From Podila epigama (taxonomy: Eukaryota; Mortierellomycota; Mortierellomycetes; Mortierellales; Mortierellaceae): a DNA stretch of 20,349 nucleotides. Below the pieces are notes generated by a model, which worked only from the letters and a program-made list of their open reading frames with translations, was not told where the DNA came from and did no database searches. Each line of letters starts with the position of its first letter. Positions within the stretch are counted from its first letter, which is position 1. Positions 1 through 9,539 of this stretch are shown here, in pieces. A program made the translations under genes and the position numbers. The DNA lies in the NCBI GenBank assembly GCA_015679605.1, contig JAAAVE010000389.1:1-20349 (forward strand). The letters are read 5' to 3'.

Positions 1-2
1 AG

Positions 3-557
3 TCCCAAGAGATCACCAATGGGCGTCAGGTTGGACTGCTGTTGGTGCTGACTGTTATGAGAGACGTACGAGGCTTGTGTAGAAGAGAAGCCACCTTGAC
101 TCGTCGGCTCAAACATGCCCATGGTGCTGTTCGAAGGCGCAGAAGAGTCCGAGTAAAAGGGAACAGAGGAGGAAGGATCGTACAGACCTTGAGATGAAGG
201 GCTCTGGGAGATATCGTTTGACGAAGAAGAGATGGTGGACATGTCAAACCCGATAGCAAAATGGTTGTTCGAGTCGCCCATACAAGTCGAGCCAAGTGTG
301 CCTGTCAATGGCTGGCGGAGGACCCTGTTGGCCGACTCGAAGCTGGGGTACGCGTGTGGTTGGAGTGGTGAGAACATGTCTGCATCCTCGCCATTTCCGT
401 TTGTGCTGTTGTTGGTGTGATGGCCATTCTGTTGATGCCCCAAGTGACCAAGGGTCATACGCGCAATTGACTCTGCAGGAGATGCCGGGGACATGACACT
501 GGCGTAACTGTAGTCAGATGCAGGGGTGCTGTTGCTGCTGCTGTTGATGAGAAGCCA
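3..557 (-). CDS. Probable C-terminal continuation of the transcription factor in a shifted frame, partial
   Basis: On the minus strand a second frame is open from just after a TGA at 558-560 to the window edge, about 185 codons without a stop. Read through the CAG/CAA tract it gives NSSSNSTPASDYSYASVMSP, then a Ser/Asn/Gln/His/Pro-rich stretch with pieces such as TLGHLGHQQNGHHTNN, SPLQPHAYPSFESANR and SISQ/SQSPSSQGLYDPSSS-like segments. This is the usual composition of a fungal activation domain, and codon use looks coding. It starts exactly where the main frame dies and lies one base out of register with it (+1). No alternative start or separate promoter is apparent. I infer it is the real tail of the upstream transcription factor, separated by an indel in the repeat, a sequencing error, or recoding. 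The true stop lies left of the window. Confidence 0.7.
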
Positions 558-2841
558 TCAAGTAATTGTTGACCATATTTTCCACGGCCATCACTTCCTT
601 TTCAACATCGGGCAGCTTTGCCAAACTGACATATCCCTTGATGAGATCCATTGTTCGGTAATAGAGCGCCTGGGCATCCACAGTAGACTGGGTCACCATC
701 TGAAAGATATGAATCTCGGCTGCTTGGAACATGTGGTAGGCAAAGAGTCCACAGCCAGGCCAAGGCCAGCTATAGTTTTGAAAGATGATCTCGCCAATTT
801 GCGTCAGCATTGTGGCGGCATGTGAACATTTTGCCATGGGTGAGTTGGCATCCCTGAGCTCCCCACGATGTGCCTTGTTCGAGATGAGAGGCCGGTACAA
901 TAACAAACGATAACTGAAAAAGAATCGGTGGAGATAGAGTGTGTAGAAGGATGGCAATGCAGCACCCACGGTTTGTGTGCAATCAACATAGACCAGATGG
1001 GCTGGCAAGTTGGACAACCAGTCATCGAGCGAGCTTTCTACAGCTCGCATGTCCAAGCTACGAATCGCCTTGCTCAAGGCACGTTCGTTGGCAATGCCGC
1101 GGTAAAAAGTGCAAATGCGGCGGTAGATTTGCACCAACTCTACATGATGATACCAAAAGATCAAGGTTGCACCTTGGACCGTGTCGGTCATTTGTGTGGC
1201 TTCGAGGATGAGCTTTCGAATGTCGAGAATAGAGCTTGGCATGGTGTAATCTTGACCGAGCAGACTGCTCGTCAACCCATCGAGGAAAAAGCAGCCGAGC
1301 CAGGCCAGTCTGTGCTCCTGATGGATCACGTTCCGCTTGTCTGGCGAGATGTGATTCTGCATCTCTTTGACCTTTTGTTGTTGCTGTTGTTGCAATAAAG
1401 GTGAACGAACGAGACCGAAACGTGACTCGTGCGATTTGGCATCATCGGCCGCTTCAAGGTCCTTGAGACTCTTGCGAATGGCGTGATGGAAACCCATGTC
1501 GAGGGCCATTCGGGTGGCCATGTTGACGTACATGCGGATACGGAAAAAGTGGCCGGGACGCTTTTCTTTTGTCTGGTAATAGGCCAAGAGGAGCAGACCT
1601 TGGACGGTGCTGACGCGGGGGATGTCCATGAAGGTGTCGAGGAGGACACGTGCATGGTCGTAGAGAGCGTGGTGGCTCTTGAGCTGGGCCAGCTCGGGAA
1701 TATCCTGCAATTCAAAGTCCGTGGCATGGCGTGCTGCGACGGCACAAATGGCCATGAGAAGGAAGGGCGGGACCCGGAATTCGCCTTCATGACAGAGAGT
1801 GAGGAAGCTTATCTTGTGGATGACGGGTAGGAAGGTATGGACACTGTTAAAGTAGATGTCCATCAGGGCGCTGATGGCCTTTGGTGTGAGAATGGCATGT
1901 GGGAGTGAATAGGATGGGGGAAGATCGGTCATCTCCCAGTCTGGGGTGGCCATGTCGGAGAAGGAAGTGGACGAAGGAGGCGAGGAGCCAAAGACCCGCG
2001 AGTCATTGTAAGACCGCTCCTGGTGATCGAGCAGTTTGGGAAGGTATTGGGCGGAACCATCTCGGTCCACCTTGAGGTTGCCCATGAGAAGGCCCAGCAT
2101 GTCGATTGAGTCATCTTTGACGAAACCCACGTCAGCATCAGAGGCCCCGCCATCGGCGTTGGAGGAGGAGGTCAAGTCAGAGGAGTGAGGAGAAGAAATG
2201 GATGTGTCCGAGAATTGTTGTGAGAGTGAGTGTCCCACGGAGTATGTGCGGGCGTGGGAATATGGTGTTGAGGTAGAGGTAGATGATGTTGGTGGTGTCG
2301 TTGCTGCTGCTGTTGTTGTTGTTACTGCTGCTGCTGCTGGTGTTGTTGATGATGATGAGGATGAGGATGTGGATGGGGTTGTGTAGCTGAGGTGGGGAGT
2401 TGCAGCGGCTGAGGAAGAGATTGAGTTTGAATGGGGAGGTTTGGATGGAGGCGTGGCTGGGATGGAGACTGGGGTATAAGGCGAGGAGGAGGAGGAGATG
2501 GCGTCAGTGTCTTCGGGTGGGTCGATGGGAGTGTCGTCAGGGTGACCGCCAGCAAGGGCGTTGGTTGCGCCTTTGCCCCATCCGCGTGCAAGAAGGCCCT
2601 GGAGATGGGATTCTACGCTTTTGAGACGGTTTTCAAGGGTCTCGACGTACTCTTGGTTGGCGGGTTTGTTTGCGATGGGGTAGGTGCAATCGAGGTGGAG
2701 TTTGTCGCAATGGGCGCATGGTTGCTGGCCGTCGCATTTTATCTTTTTCTGGCGACAGTTGATGCAAGCGGTAGAGATGCGGATGCGTTTTGCGGGTTTT
2801 TGAGGCAGCCGTCGTTCGATAGTGGGAGGGGATGGGGCCAT
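514..2841 (-). CDS. Zn2Cys6 fungal transcription factor, main reading frame
   Basis: Nuclear DNA-binding regulator of the fungal binuclear zinc cluster class. Counted from the ATG at 2841, the cluster is C26-x2-C29-x6-C36-x5-C42-x2-C45-x6-C52, a perfect Zn2Cys6 signature, followed by a short coiled coil (QEYVETLENRLKSVESHLQ) typical of the dimerisation element. A long Ser/Thr/Ala/Pro-rich linker follows. From about residue 320 to 700 comes the middle homology region of the fungal_trans family (pieces such as FNSVHTFLPVIHK, YYQTKEKRPGHFFR, ALDMGFHHA). I chose 2841 because the open frame further upstream (to 3018) is low-complexity, made of Leu/Tyr/His/Thr-rich sequence encoded by tandem promoter repeats. 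The frame ends with a poly-Gln run and TGA at 514-516, 775 residues in, but the gene almost certainly continues in another frame (next entry). No intron is needed in this part. Its target genes cannot be deduced from the sequence. Confidence 0.9.
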   Translation of the reverse strand: MAPSPPTIERRLPQKPAKRIRISTACINCRQKKIKCDGQQPCAHCDKLHLDCTYPIANKPANQEYVETLENRLKSVESHLQGLLARGWGKGATNALAGGHPDDTPIDPPEDTDAISSSSSPYTPVSIPATPPSKPPHSNSISSSAAATPHLSYTTPSTSSSSSSSTTPAAAAVTTTTAAATTPPTSSTSTSTPYSHARTYSVGHSLSQQFSDTSISSPHSSDLTSSSNADGGASDADVGFVKDDSIDMLGLLMGNLKVDRDGSAQYLPKLLDHQERSYNDSRVFGSSPPSSTSFSDMATPDWEMTDLPPSYSLPHAILTPKAISALMDIYFNSVHTFLPVIHKISFLTLCHEGEFRVPPFLLMAICAVAARHATDFELQDIPELAQLKSHHALYDHARVLLDTFMDIPRVSTVQGLLLLAYYQTKEKRPGHFFRIRMYVNMATRMALDMGFHHAIRKSLKDLEAADDAKSHESRFGLVRSPLLQQQQQQKVKEMQNHISPDKRNVIHQEHRLAWLGCFFLDGLTSSLLGQDYTMPSSILDIRKLILEATQMTDTVQGATLIFWYHHVELVQIYRRICTFYRGIANERALSKAIRSLDMRAVESSLDDWLSNLPAHLVYVDCTQTVGAALPSFYTLYLHRFFFSYRLLLYRPLISNKAHRGELRDANSPMAKCSHAATMLTQIGEIIFQNYSWPWPGCGLFAYHMFQAAEIHIFQMVTQSTVDAQALYYRTMDLIKGYVSLAKLPDVEKEVMAVENMVNNYLMASHQQQQQQHPCI

Positions 2842-2988
2842 AGCAGAGGGGACATGGGCAATGTTTGACCTGAAGGTTGTGATGATGGACAGTTGAGAAG
2901 AGAAGGAGACGAAATACACGTTAGTCAAAGGGGAGAGGTGTGGTGTGTAGGTGTGGGTGTGGGATGAAGGGTAGAGATACAAGTCAAG

Positions 2989-3043
2989 GTAGGTCAAAGG
3001 TAGGTCAACGTAGGTCAATCAAAGGTAGGTCAAGATAGGACAA
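2989..3043. repeat. Phased array of GTAGGTCAA motifs upstream of the transcription factor
   Basis: Exact GTAGGTCAA copies begin at 2989, 3000, 3010 and 3025, and a degenerate copy (GATAGGACAA) follows at 3034. Spacings are about 10-11 and 15 bp, so several copies fall on the same helix face. The array lies about 150-200 bp upstream of the transcription factor ATG. It may be a cis-regulatory cluster or simply a decayed tandem repeat. Confidence 0.6.
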
Positions 3044-3606
3044 AGGGGGAAGGAGTGTCTATTGCACATGATAAAAAGATCCTGGTGACCATGCATGTCC
3101 AAGTTCATATCCATCCTGTTTTTCCATATGTAAAAGCTATGTAAGCAATTCATTTCGATCATTGTGTGTTGTTGTTGTTGCTGTTGTTGTTGTTGTTGCT
3201 TTGCACTTTGCTTTGCTTTTGTTTGTAACGTTTGTCATCCATTGCATATTGCATTTCGGAAAGGAAATAAAGGAGTGAGACACTTGTATGCACTCGAGAG
3301 ATACTCGAAACACTCTCGATCGATATTACCCGAGGGCAGTGTTGAGTGTTTGTGTTTGGGGGTTGAGTTGAAGGGAGTGGGCGTTGTGGAAGGGGATTGT
3401 TATGGCAAAAAGGATAATGCACGAGGGTTCAATGATACAATCGATGAGGTAAAAGGAAAACATGTGTATGGTGGGCTGCTGATATGTTTCTTTCCAAAAG
3501 ACCAAAAGAAAAGAACACAGCAATGCATTACATTGTATTGCATTGCGTATGTATGTAATGTGTCAAGAAAGAGAGTCATGACACACACACACACGCACAC
3601 ACACAC

Positions 3607-3635
3607 ATACATGGGTATGACGCATACCCATGTAT
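3607..3635. repeat. Perfect palindrome, 13-bp arms, 3-nt spacer
   Basis: The arm ATACATGGGTATG, spacer ACG, then the exact reverse complement. It directly follows an (AC)n microsatellite and overlaps a plus-strand TATAAAAG at 3633-3640. It could extrude as a hairpin or bind a dimeric protein. No gene start lies close by on either strand. Confidence 0.85.
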
Positions 3636-4672
3636 AAAAGAAAATGTATATAAATAATAAATAAAAAAAGAAGAAACTCACCAAAAGGCCCTCGCCTGGA
3701 GATGGTGATGGGCCGTGTTGTCATGCATTGCCGCCCTGGTGTGTGTGTCGAGGGGTGTGAGCGCAGTTTTGGGAGTGTGTGCCTGTCTCTGTGTTGGTGA
3801 CTAGTGTTTGCTGAGCTGCGAGTAGAGCAAGAGGTGAAGGGAGGGAACTGCAAGTGGATGCTTTGTAATGAGACACAAGTGAGGGTGTTGAAGTAGTAGG
3901 AGTAGTTGTTGTGGTGGTGTAATGTGTGAGTGGATGACTAAGTGATGTGAGTGTAATGCGTGTGTTGAAAGTGATGCGCAAGTGTACAAGTGTGCAAGTG
4001 TGTAAGTGTGTATGCGGTATGTGTGCGATTTGTGTGTGATATATGTGCGGATGGACAAAGTGACAGAAAGACAGACAGACAGAAGGGAGCGGATAAATAT
4101 GGCTTGGAGTGTGAGAAATTGCAGAGGGAAACGGTTGGACAACAGTCAGTCGAGGGGATGGATAAATGATATGATATGATATAAGTATGAAGAATGAGTG
4201 CGAGTGCGAGTGTGTGCAAGTCGTGCGAGTGTTTGCTTTGAATGAATGTATGAATGAATGAATGGATAAAGTACGTTTCGATGTGTTTTGGATGGAATGG
4301 AATGGATGGAATGGATGAAATGAATGAAGTGGAATGAATTATGAAAAAGAAAAAAGAAGAAATTAAAAAAATAATAAATGAAATGGAGAATGAAAAGCAG
4401 AAAGAAGGAGATTGAAAAAATAAAGAGTGAGAAGAGAAAAAGAGAGAAGAGAAGAGAAGAGGGACGGAGATGCGATAATTTTTCCCTTTGTGTGCAGGCG
4501 TAATAATAATAATAAGATGGGTGATTTGCACTGTGTAGGGTGACAGGGTGGAGTGTGTGTGCGATGCCATTCATTCATCCTATGCGTGTCGATGCGCGTG
4601 CGATGTGTGTGTAGACGATGCAAAGAGACAGAAAAATACCCAGGCAGGCGTGTGTGCCTTTTTTTTCCTTTG

Positions 4673-4855
4673 CACACACAAACACAGACACACATCCACA
4701 TCCACAAACACAAACACACAATACACACATTCACAACAACAATGCAAATACACATCCACACACATCAAAACATGATAATACACACACCCAAACTCATGCA
4801 CACAAAACACACAAACACAACACACACAAACACAAACGCAACACAACACACAACA
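4673..4855 (+). repeat. Degenerate (CA)n microsatellite tract
   Basis: Long run of CACACA interrupted by A or T on the plus strand. It faces TG-rich tracts at about 3935-4050 and 4550-4620 in opposite orientation, so the pair forms a loose inverted repeat. Confidence 0.8.
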
Positions 4856-7005
4856 GATACTACTGACTGTACATACTCCACTATTATTGCCTATCCAAAC
4901 ACGAGTCCACATTGTTGGGCTTTTCTTCCTGTCAACCACTTCACGACTGTACTCACTCACTCGCTCACAATCAACATCAACAACAAACAACCAACAACCA
5001 ACATTCAACATTCAACAAGGACAACATTGCTTGTCATCATTGCAGCAACATGTACAATGATACTATTACCTGAACCCGCGTTCAGTAGCAATTGTAGCAA
5101 ATTGCACTCTTGTTCTACCTATCCATCCATACATACACTCACTCAACATTCACTCTTCCTTCCCCTTCTTCAACATTCATTCAACATAACACTATGGACA
5201 AACTTTATTAAAAGTGCCCATTTCTGGTTGCCTGTGGGTCATCCTTCCTTTCCATCTTTGGACTTTCTCTCTCTTTTTTTCTCTTTTTTTTTAGGGCCCC
5301 GCTTTTTTTTTTTTTTGTTTTGTCGATCCTACCATGCTAGATTGACAAGGAAATGGTATGGAACTTCTTCTCCAATAAACCCCTCAATGAAAAAAGCAAC
5401 AATGCTCTTTTTTACACTTGCACTTGTTTGCATGTTTGTGTCCATTGTCCACAAGCTCTGCTTTCTTTGTCCATGTCAACAAATGGCTCCATCAACAACA
5501 TACACAAAAAGAAGCAAAACAAAATGAACAGCCTATACATACACTATTCATGTAACCTGACTGAGTGACTGACTAACTGACGGATGAATCTTTTTTTGTT
5601 GTTGCTGTCAAGGACAAGGAGAAAAAAACAAAACCCAATCTCTTTTGTACACAAAGAAAGAAAGAAAAGGAAAAAAAAAACAATGCTCAGAAAGCTCACA
5701 TTTGAAGACTGGGCATGAAAATAAAAAAAAAAAAAAATATCGTATTCATTTCCTTCAACCAGAAGGGAGGGGGGAGGTTCGTTTGAGAGCGACTCTTTCC
5801 CCCCACCCCAAGTATCGATTTCCGGCACCCGGTGGTAAAGCCATGAACCCTATCCTCGGGTTCTCCACTTTTTGCTAGTTTGCTAAAAGTACATGGAACA
5901 TACATGTTCATTGTGAGGCAAGGCAAGGGGAGGAGGCAGAACCCACGAATGCTTCTTCCTTCTATCCAAAAAAATGTCACTTCTACTGTTGATAAATGGC
6001 GTATTATTTCTTGCTTGTTCTTTCCCTTGTTGTTTGTGTTGTGTTGTTTTTTTGTGGTCTGCTGACGGACAAAAAAAAATATCGTTGTGTTAGCTCTGTA
6101 TGACCGACCAATGCAAAAGAAAAGAAATTTTTTTTTTATACTTCTGGGAATGCAAGTTCCCAAGGTCGTTCCTGCGACGCCTCTTCGCATGCACATGCAT
6201 TGTTCGCTCGCACTAAATTTTTTTTTCTTTTTGTCATCCTTGTCTGCAGATGTGGGCATGAGGACATGCCATGCAATGCCATGTCTTTCTCTTCACACCC
6301 CTGTTCTACAGGAACAATGTTGAAAAAAAAATGTTTCTATCGAAACACGCGTCTGTTCTGTTTATTCATCTTCTTTTTTTGCCTATCTCTATGACATACT
6401 CAGGAAGAGGTACCATGGCACAATAATATATGGTCGCTGCAAGGGTTAGAGGGAAAACTTTAAAAGAATACTACGATAGACGCTTCCATTCATCACGCAT
6501 CGTATCGTATCGATGGATGTGACATCCATCTTGCCTACAACACCTACCTACACACACACACATCGAACATCGATGTGATTTACCGACTGCTGAACAACTG
6601 CCATTCTCCACCTACCCGACAAAATCATCTAAACAAACAAAAAATAAAAACAAGATGCGCGAAACGGCCAAAGTCATAGCGCAGCTGTTTTTTTGCAGCT
6701 GTTTTTGCATCTGGTCCCTCTCTCTTCCCCCCCCTCTCACACACGCACACACACACACCCATTGCATTACACTCCCATTTTCTCGGTCACTCCTCTTTTA
6801 TTATTATTATTCCACATGCGAGGCAAGAGAGCTCATAATAATATTTTTTTTAGTAAACAAGTTGCCTTTTTAGCAATTTGAAAAAATAAAAAACAGGTCT
6901 CGACCCTCATTCCACCCCTTCTTTCATAGGTCACTGATCACACTATCTTAGGGGAATTGTCAAAATTAAATTTAATAATAATTGATCGAAAATGATAGGT
7001 TTTTT

Positions 7006-7017
7006 TTTATTTTTATT
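7006..7017 (-). terminator. AATAAA-type poly(A) signals after the OPA3-like gene
   Basis: Two minus-strand AATAAA hexamers (plus-strand TTTATT at 7006-7011 and 7012-7017) lie only 5-16 nt past the stop codon. This is closer than usual, so cleavage may use other A-rich elements further left. Confidence 0.4.
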
Positions 7018-7021
7018 TTCT

Positions 7022-8433
7022 CTATGAAGAAGGCGAGACCGTACCCGACGACGATCCTGAAGATGAGCCAGAGGAGAACCAAGGTATTGAGACATTCTCC
7101 CAAACTCCCTTCTTCACTGGCGCGTGTGGAACGGGCTCTCCAACGGTAGACTGTTTGTCAAGCAATACATATTCGTACTCATCTTCTTGTGGGTGGCCCA
7201 ATTGGTGGTGCTGGTGATGGAAATCGTATGACGACTGCAAAGGTACTGTTGATGTAGACTGTGACAACGACGATGACGGCGACGACGCTCTTGTCCTAGA
7301 TAACGACTCGGACACAGGCTGTTGTTCTTCCCTCATAGATGAAGTTGGTGTAGGAACCACCGGCTCTGGGAACGAGCGCACCATCGGCTCGTCTGCAATC
7401 TGCAGCACAAATCCTCCAGTCGCATTGCCAATCCCAATCTCCTGACCAGTATAAGGAGTGTGGCTCCTCAACCGAAGGCTAACATCCAGAATCTCATTTA
7501 GAGTCTTTTTCAAAACCACATTCTCTTTTTGAAGATCCTCAATCTTGCGCTCTGATTGATATGCCAACGCCTTCATCTCTTCTCGCAACTCTTCTGATAT
7601 CAATAGCAAGTTGTCTAACGTCTCATCCACATGATTCTTGCGGTCCCTTGCATTCATACGCGTCCTAAGAGCCGAGAAATAGAGTATTTTGTATTAGTCC
7701 TCTGGCATTAACAAAAGAAATGAAAAGAAAAGAAAAGAAAAGAAAATACCTTGCATTCTCAAGAATGATCAATGACCCTGCTACACCAAAGATAATTGCC
7801 TCTCCCAAGAAATTAGCTCCCATCTCGACCGCCCTAAGAAAGTAACCGTTCCATTTCAAAAACAAAAAAAAGGGTGAGTACACAGAACGCATAGAAGCTC
7901 ATTGCCATCCCTTTTTTGAAACCAACTGCAATACCTGGCATCATTCAAGGGCCGGATCGACTCGACCTTATATCCAAGAAACTTCATCTTGAGTTGCATC
8001 TCGGTCTTGTGAGAAAACTATCCGTGATGAATATTATGGCCAATTGTCCTTGATAAGTATGTTGATCAGGGTTTTTCCTGGCAAAGCTCAAATGCACAAA
8101 TTTTCTTTCATGAAAATAGACTTGATAGGGATGGTGAGAGGTAGTCCCCCCCTATTCTCTGTATCTGTTTACCTGAGCAACACCGATACATGCTTCCCTG
8201 AACCTGCAAAGTAGCGATGAACATGCGGAATTGAAAGCGCGAGATACGTTTTTAGCATGTTGTAATAGAGATTCAAAATCAACTCTTCAAAGTAAAACAT
8301 GATACAAGCAACAGTATCGATTCCTCGGACAGTAAACGTACTTTGGATGCTTGGCACTATAAGACTTTATAGAATTTGCGATAGGTTTGGCGATTGTGCG
8401 AATGGCCAAAAAACCGAGCTTGATAGCGGACAT
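7022..8433 (-). CDS. OPA3-family mitochondrial protein, five exons
   Basis: OPA3-like protein of 310 residues. OPA3 proteins are mitochondrial membrane-associated factors linked to mitochondrial morphology; their biochemical role is not settled. Exons (minus strand): 8342-8433, 8173-8203, 7935-8017, 7750-7833, 7022-7664; introns of 138, 155, 101 and 85 nt, all GT-AG. Spliced reading gives family hallmarks: N-terminal MSAIKLGFLAIRTIAKPIAN, then HPKFREACIGVAQ across intron 1, HKTEMQLKMKFLGYKVESIR, PLNDARAVEMGANFLGEAII spanning intron 3, and a hydrophobic segment (residues ~74-95, FLGEAIIFGVAGSLIILENA). Exon 5 encodes a coiled coil (about 110-160, with ISEELREEMKALAYQ and KIEDLQKENVVLKK) and a Ser/Pro/Gln-rich tail ending near WFSSGSSSG. 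Human OPA3 is about 180 residues, so the tail is an extension. Splice junctions were read by eye, but all preserve frame and family sequence. Confidence 0.92.
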
Positions 8434-9539
8434 GATGTTTTGTTGCTGTTGGTGTTTTTCTCGATTGTTTGATCTGTTTTGCCTGGTAAGAGTAACGGCC
8501 TTAACTCTTGTCGATAACCGATAAGGGTCGAAATATTTAAAAATAAAAAAAAGATACGATCCGAGACTAGTCTTTGATTGCGTCGCGCTTGTTGACCTTT
8601 TCGTTATTGAGGGTTTGAAGGATCAAAAACCGACAGTCCGGCACTATTTTTTCGTTTTGTTGAAATGTCGCGTCGAGTGTTGGGACACAAAAAAGATGTT
8701 GTAGGAAGAAAGTCAGCGAGTCCTCAATGCCTGAATTCGGGTGACTTTCAACATATAAATATGTATCTATATAATATACATATAAAAAAGGTCTCGAAGG
8801 AAGTTGTCTTGAAGGGAATAGATGTCGAGGATTGTATTGATGTGTCAAGAAAAGAATAAATGGTCAAAGGGATGAATGAGGTACCATGCGGGTCTCAATG
8901 TCCTGACCAAGCTTTGTGGCTTGGCCAACGACCCGAAATGGAAATTTGGGGACCAAACGCCGAAATTTTCATTGCTCGTTTGTCCATATTTTTTGTTCAA
9001 CCGTTTTATTCAATCAAACTGACGCGTCCTCATAGAAGGCCACCACTTTCCTCATGGTGTTTGACTTTTGTTACAATAACGCCAGAAAGCTATATCTGAA
9101 AGTATTAAGCTACAGGCTGTAGTTGTGTGGCTCCACATGAGAATGAAGGGATATTTTGATGTTAGTTTCTCTAGTTATTCATTTCATCCTGGAGCAAACT
9201 CACCTGGCATCTTGTCCCTTCGTGAGAAAAATGGTCGAGTATGAACAAGTTACGGAGTTTCATCCAAATGCACATTGCATATCATATCCTGTCCCTGTAA
9301 AAAAAAAAGTTAAAGAAAACAAAACAAATAGAATGGTCCGCTAACAAAGTATTAAACGGGACCATGCCTAATCCCATGTTACAAATACGCCAATACTCCT
9401 GCAATATGAAAAGAGCCACAGACTTCATAGTTTCCGAAAAAGAAAAAACACCTCCAATTTTCCAAAAACTCATCTGGTAGCATCATTAAGGGAAGGTGGG
9501 AGGATTTATTTGGGGGAATAAAAAGAGAGAAGCTTGCAT
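8434..9539. other. Intergenic region between the eS31 and OPA3-like genes
   Basis: It should hold the OPA3-like promoter (right of 8433) and the eS31 3' end (left of 9540). An imperfect palindrome (AGAGTAACGGCCTTAACTCT) sits at about 8488-8507. An AT-rich stretch with ACATATAAATATGT lies at about 8750-8763. I see no RNA gene and no credible coding frame; open frames of 62-93 codons show no family signature. Confidence 0.6.
9505..9510 (-). terminator. Poly(A) signal AATAAA of the eS31 gene
   Basis: The plus-strand TTTATT reads AATAAA on the coding strand, 30 nt after the TAA stop, a normal distance for a compact ribosomal protein gene 3'UTR. Confidence 0.55.

Larger units (their letters stand above)
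2842..4660. other. Intergenic/upstream region of the transcription factor, TG/GA-rich on the plus strand
   Basis: No convincing gene. Contents in order: the GTAGGTCAA array; a TTG/CTG trinucleotide run at about 3168-3200; an AC run at 3581-3607 abutting a large palindrome; TG-rich repeats at about 3735-4050; GAAT/GGAT repeats at about 4240-4330; and a nearly pure purine stretch at about 4338-4475. Open frames here are all low-complexity (Ser/Phe/His/Thr/Cys-rich). Read in the direction of the transcription factor the strand is CA/CT-rich, which is common in long fungal promoters and leaders. Confidence 0.7.
4661..7021. other. Intergenic region, CA-rich then homopolymer-rich, no recognised gene
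   Basis: From 4673 to about 4855 the plus strand is a degenerate (CA)n tract, and to about 5210 it stays C/A/T-rich and G-poor. From about 5270 to 6400 there are repeated A or T runs of 8-14 bases (for example around 5304-5316, 5724-5737, 6130-6139). Small hairpins sit at 5845-5863 and 6512-6530. The longest open frame (4553-5527, plus) is low-complexity throughout and I do not accept it as a gene. The right end is the 3' flank of the OPA3-like gene. Confidence 0.65.

Noticed and set aside
928-1398. 156-codon plus-strand frame inside the transcription factor
   Set aside because: Antisense shadow of the conserved middle homology region.
2842-3018. Upstream extension of the transcription factor frame (59 codons)
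   Set aside because: Encoded by the GTAGGTCAA array and TG repeats; no conserved sequence before the ATG at 2841.
2991-3033. AGGTCA direct repeats resembling nuclear-receptor sites
   Set aside because: Fungi lack that receptor family; the resemblance is coincidental.
4553-5527. 324-codon plus-strand open frame
   Set aside because: Composed of CA-repeat-derived His/Thr/Asn runs followed by T-run-derived Phe/Leu; no domain, and it crosses the composition switch.
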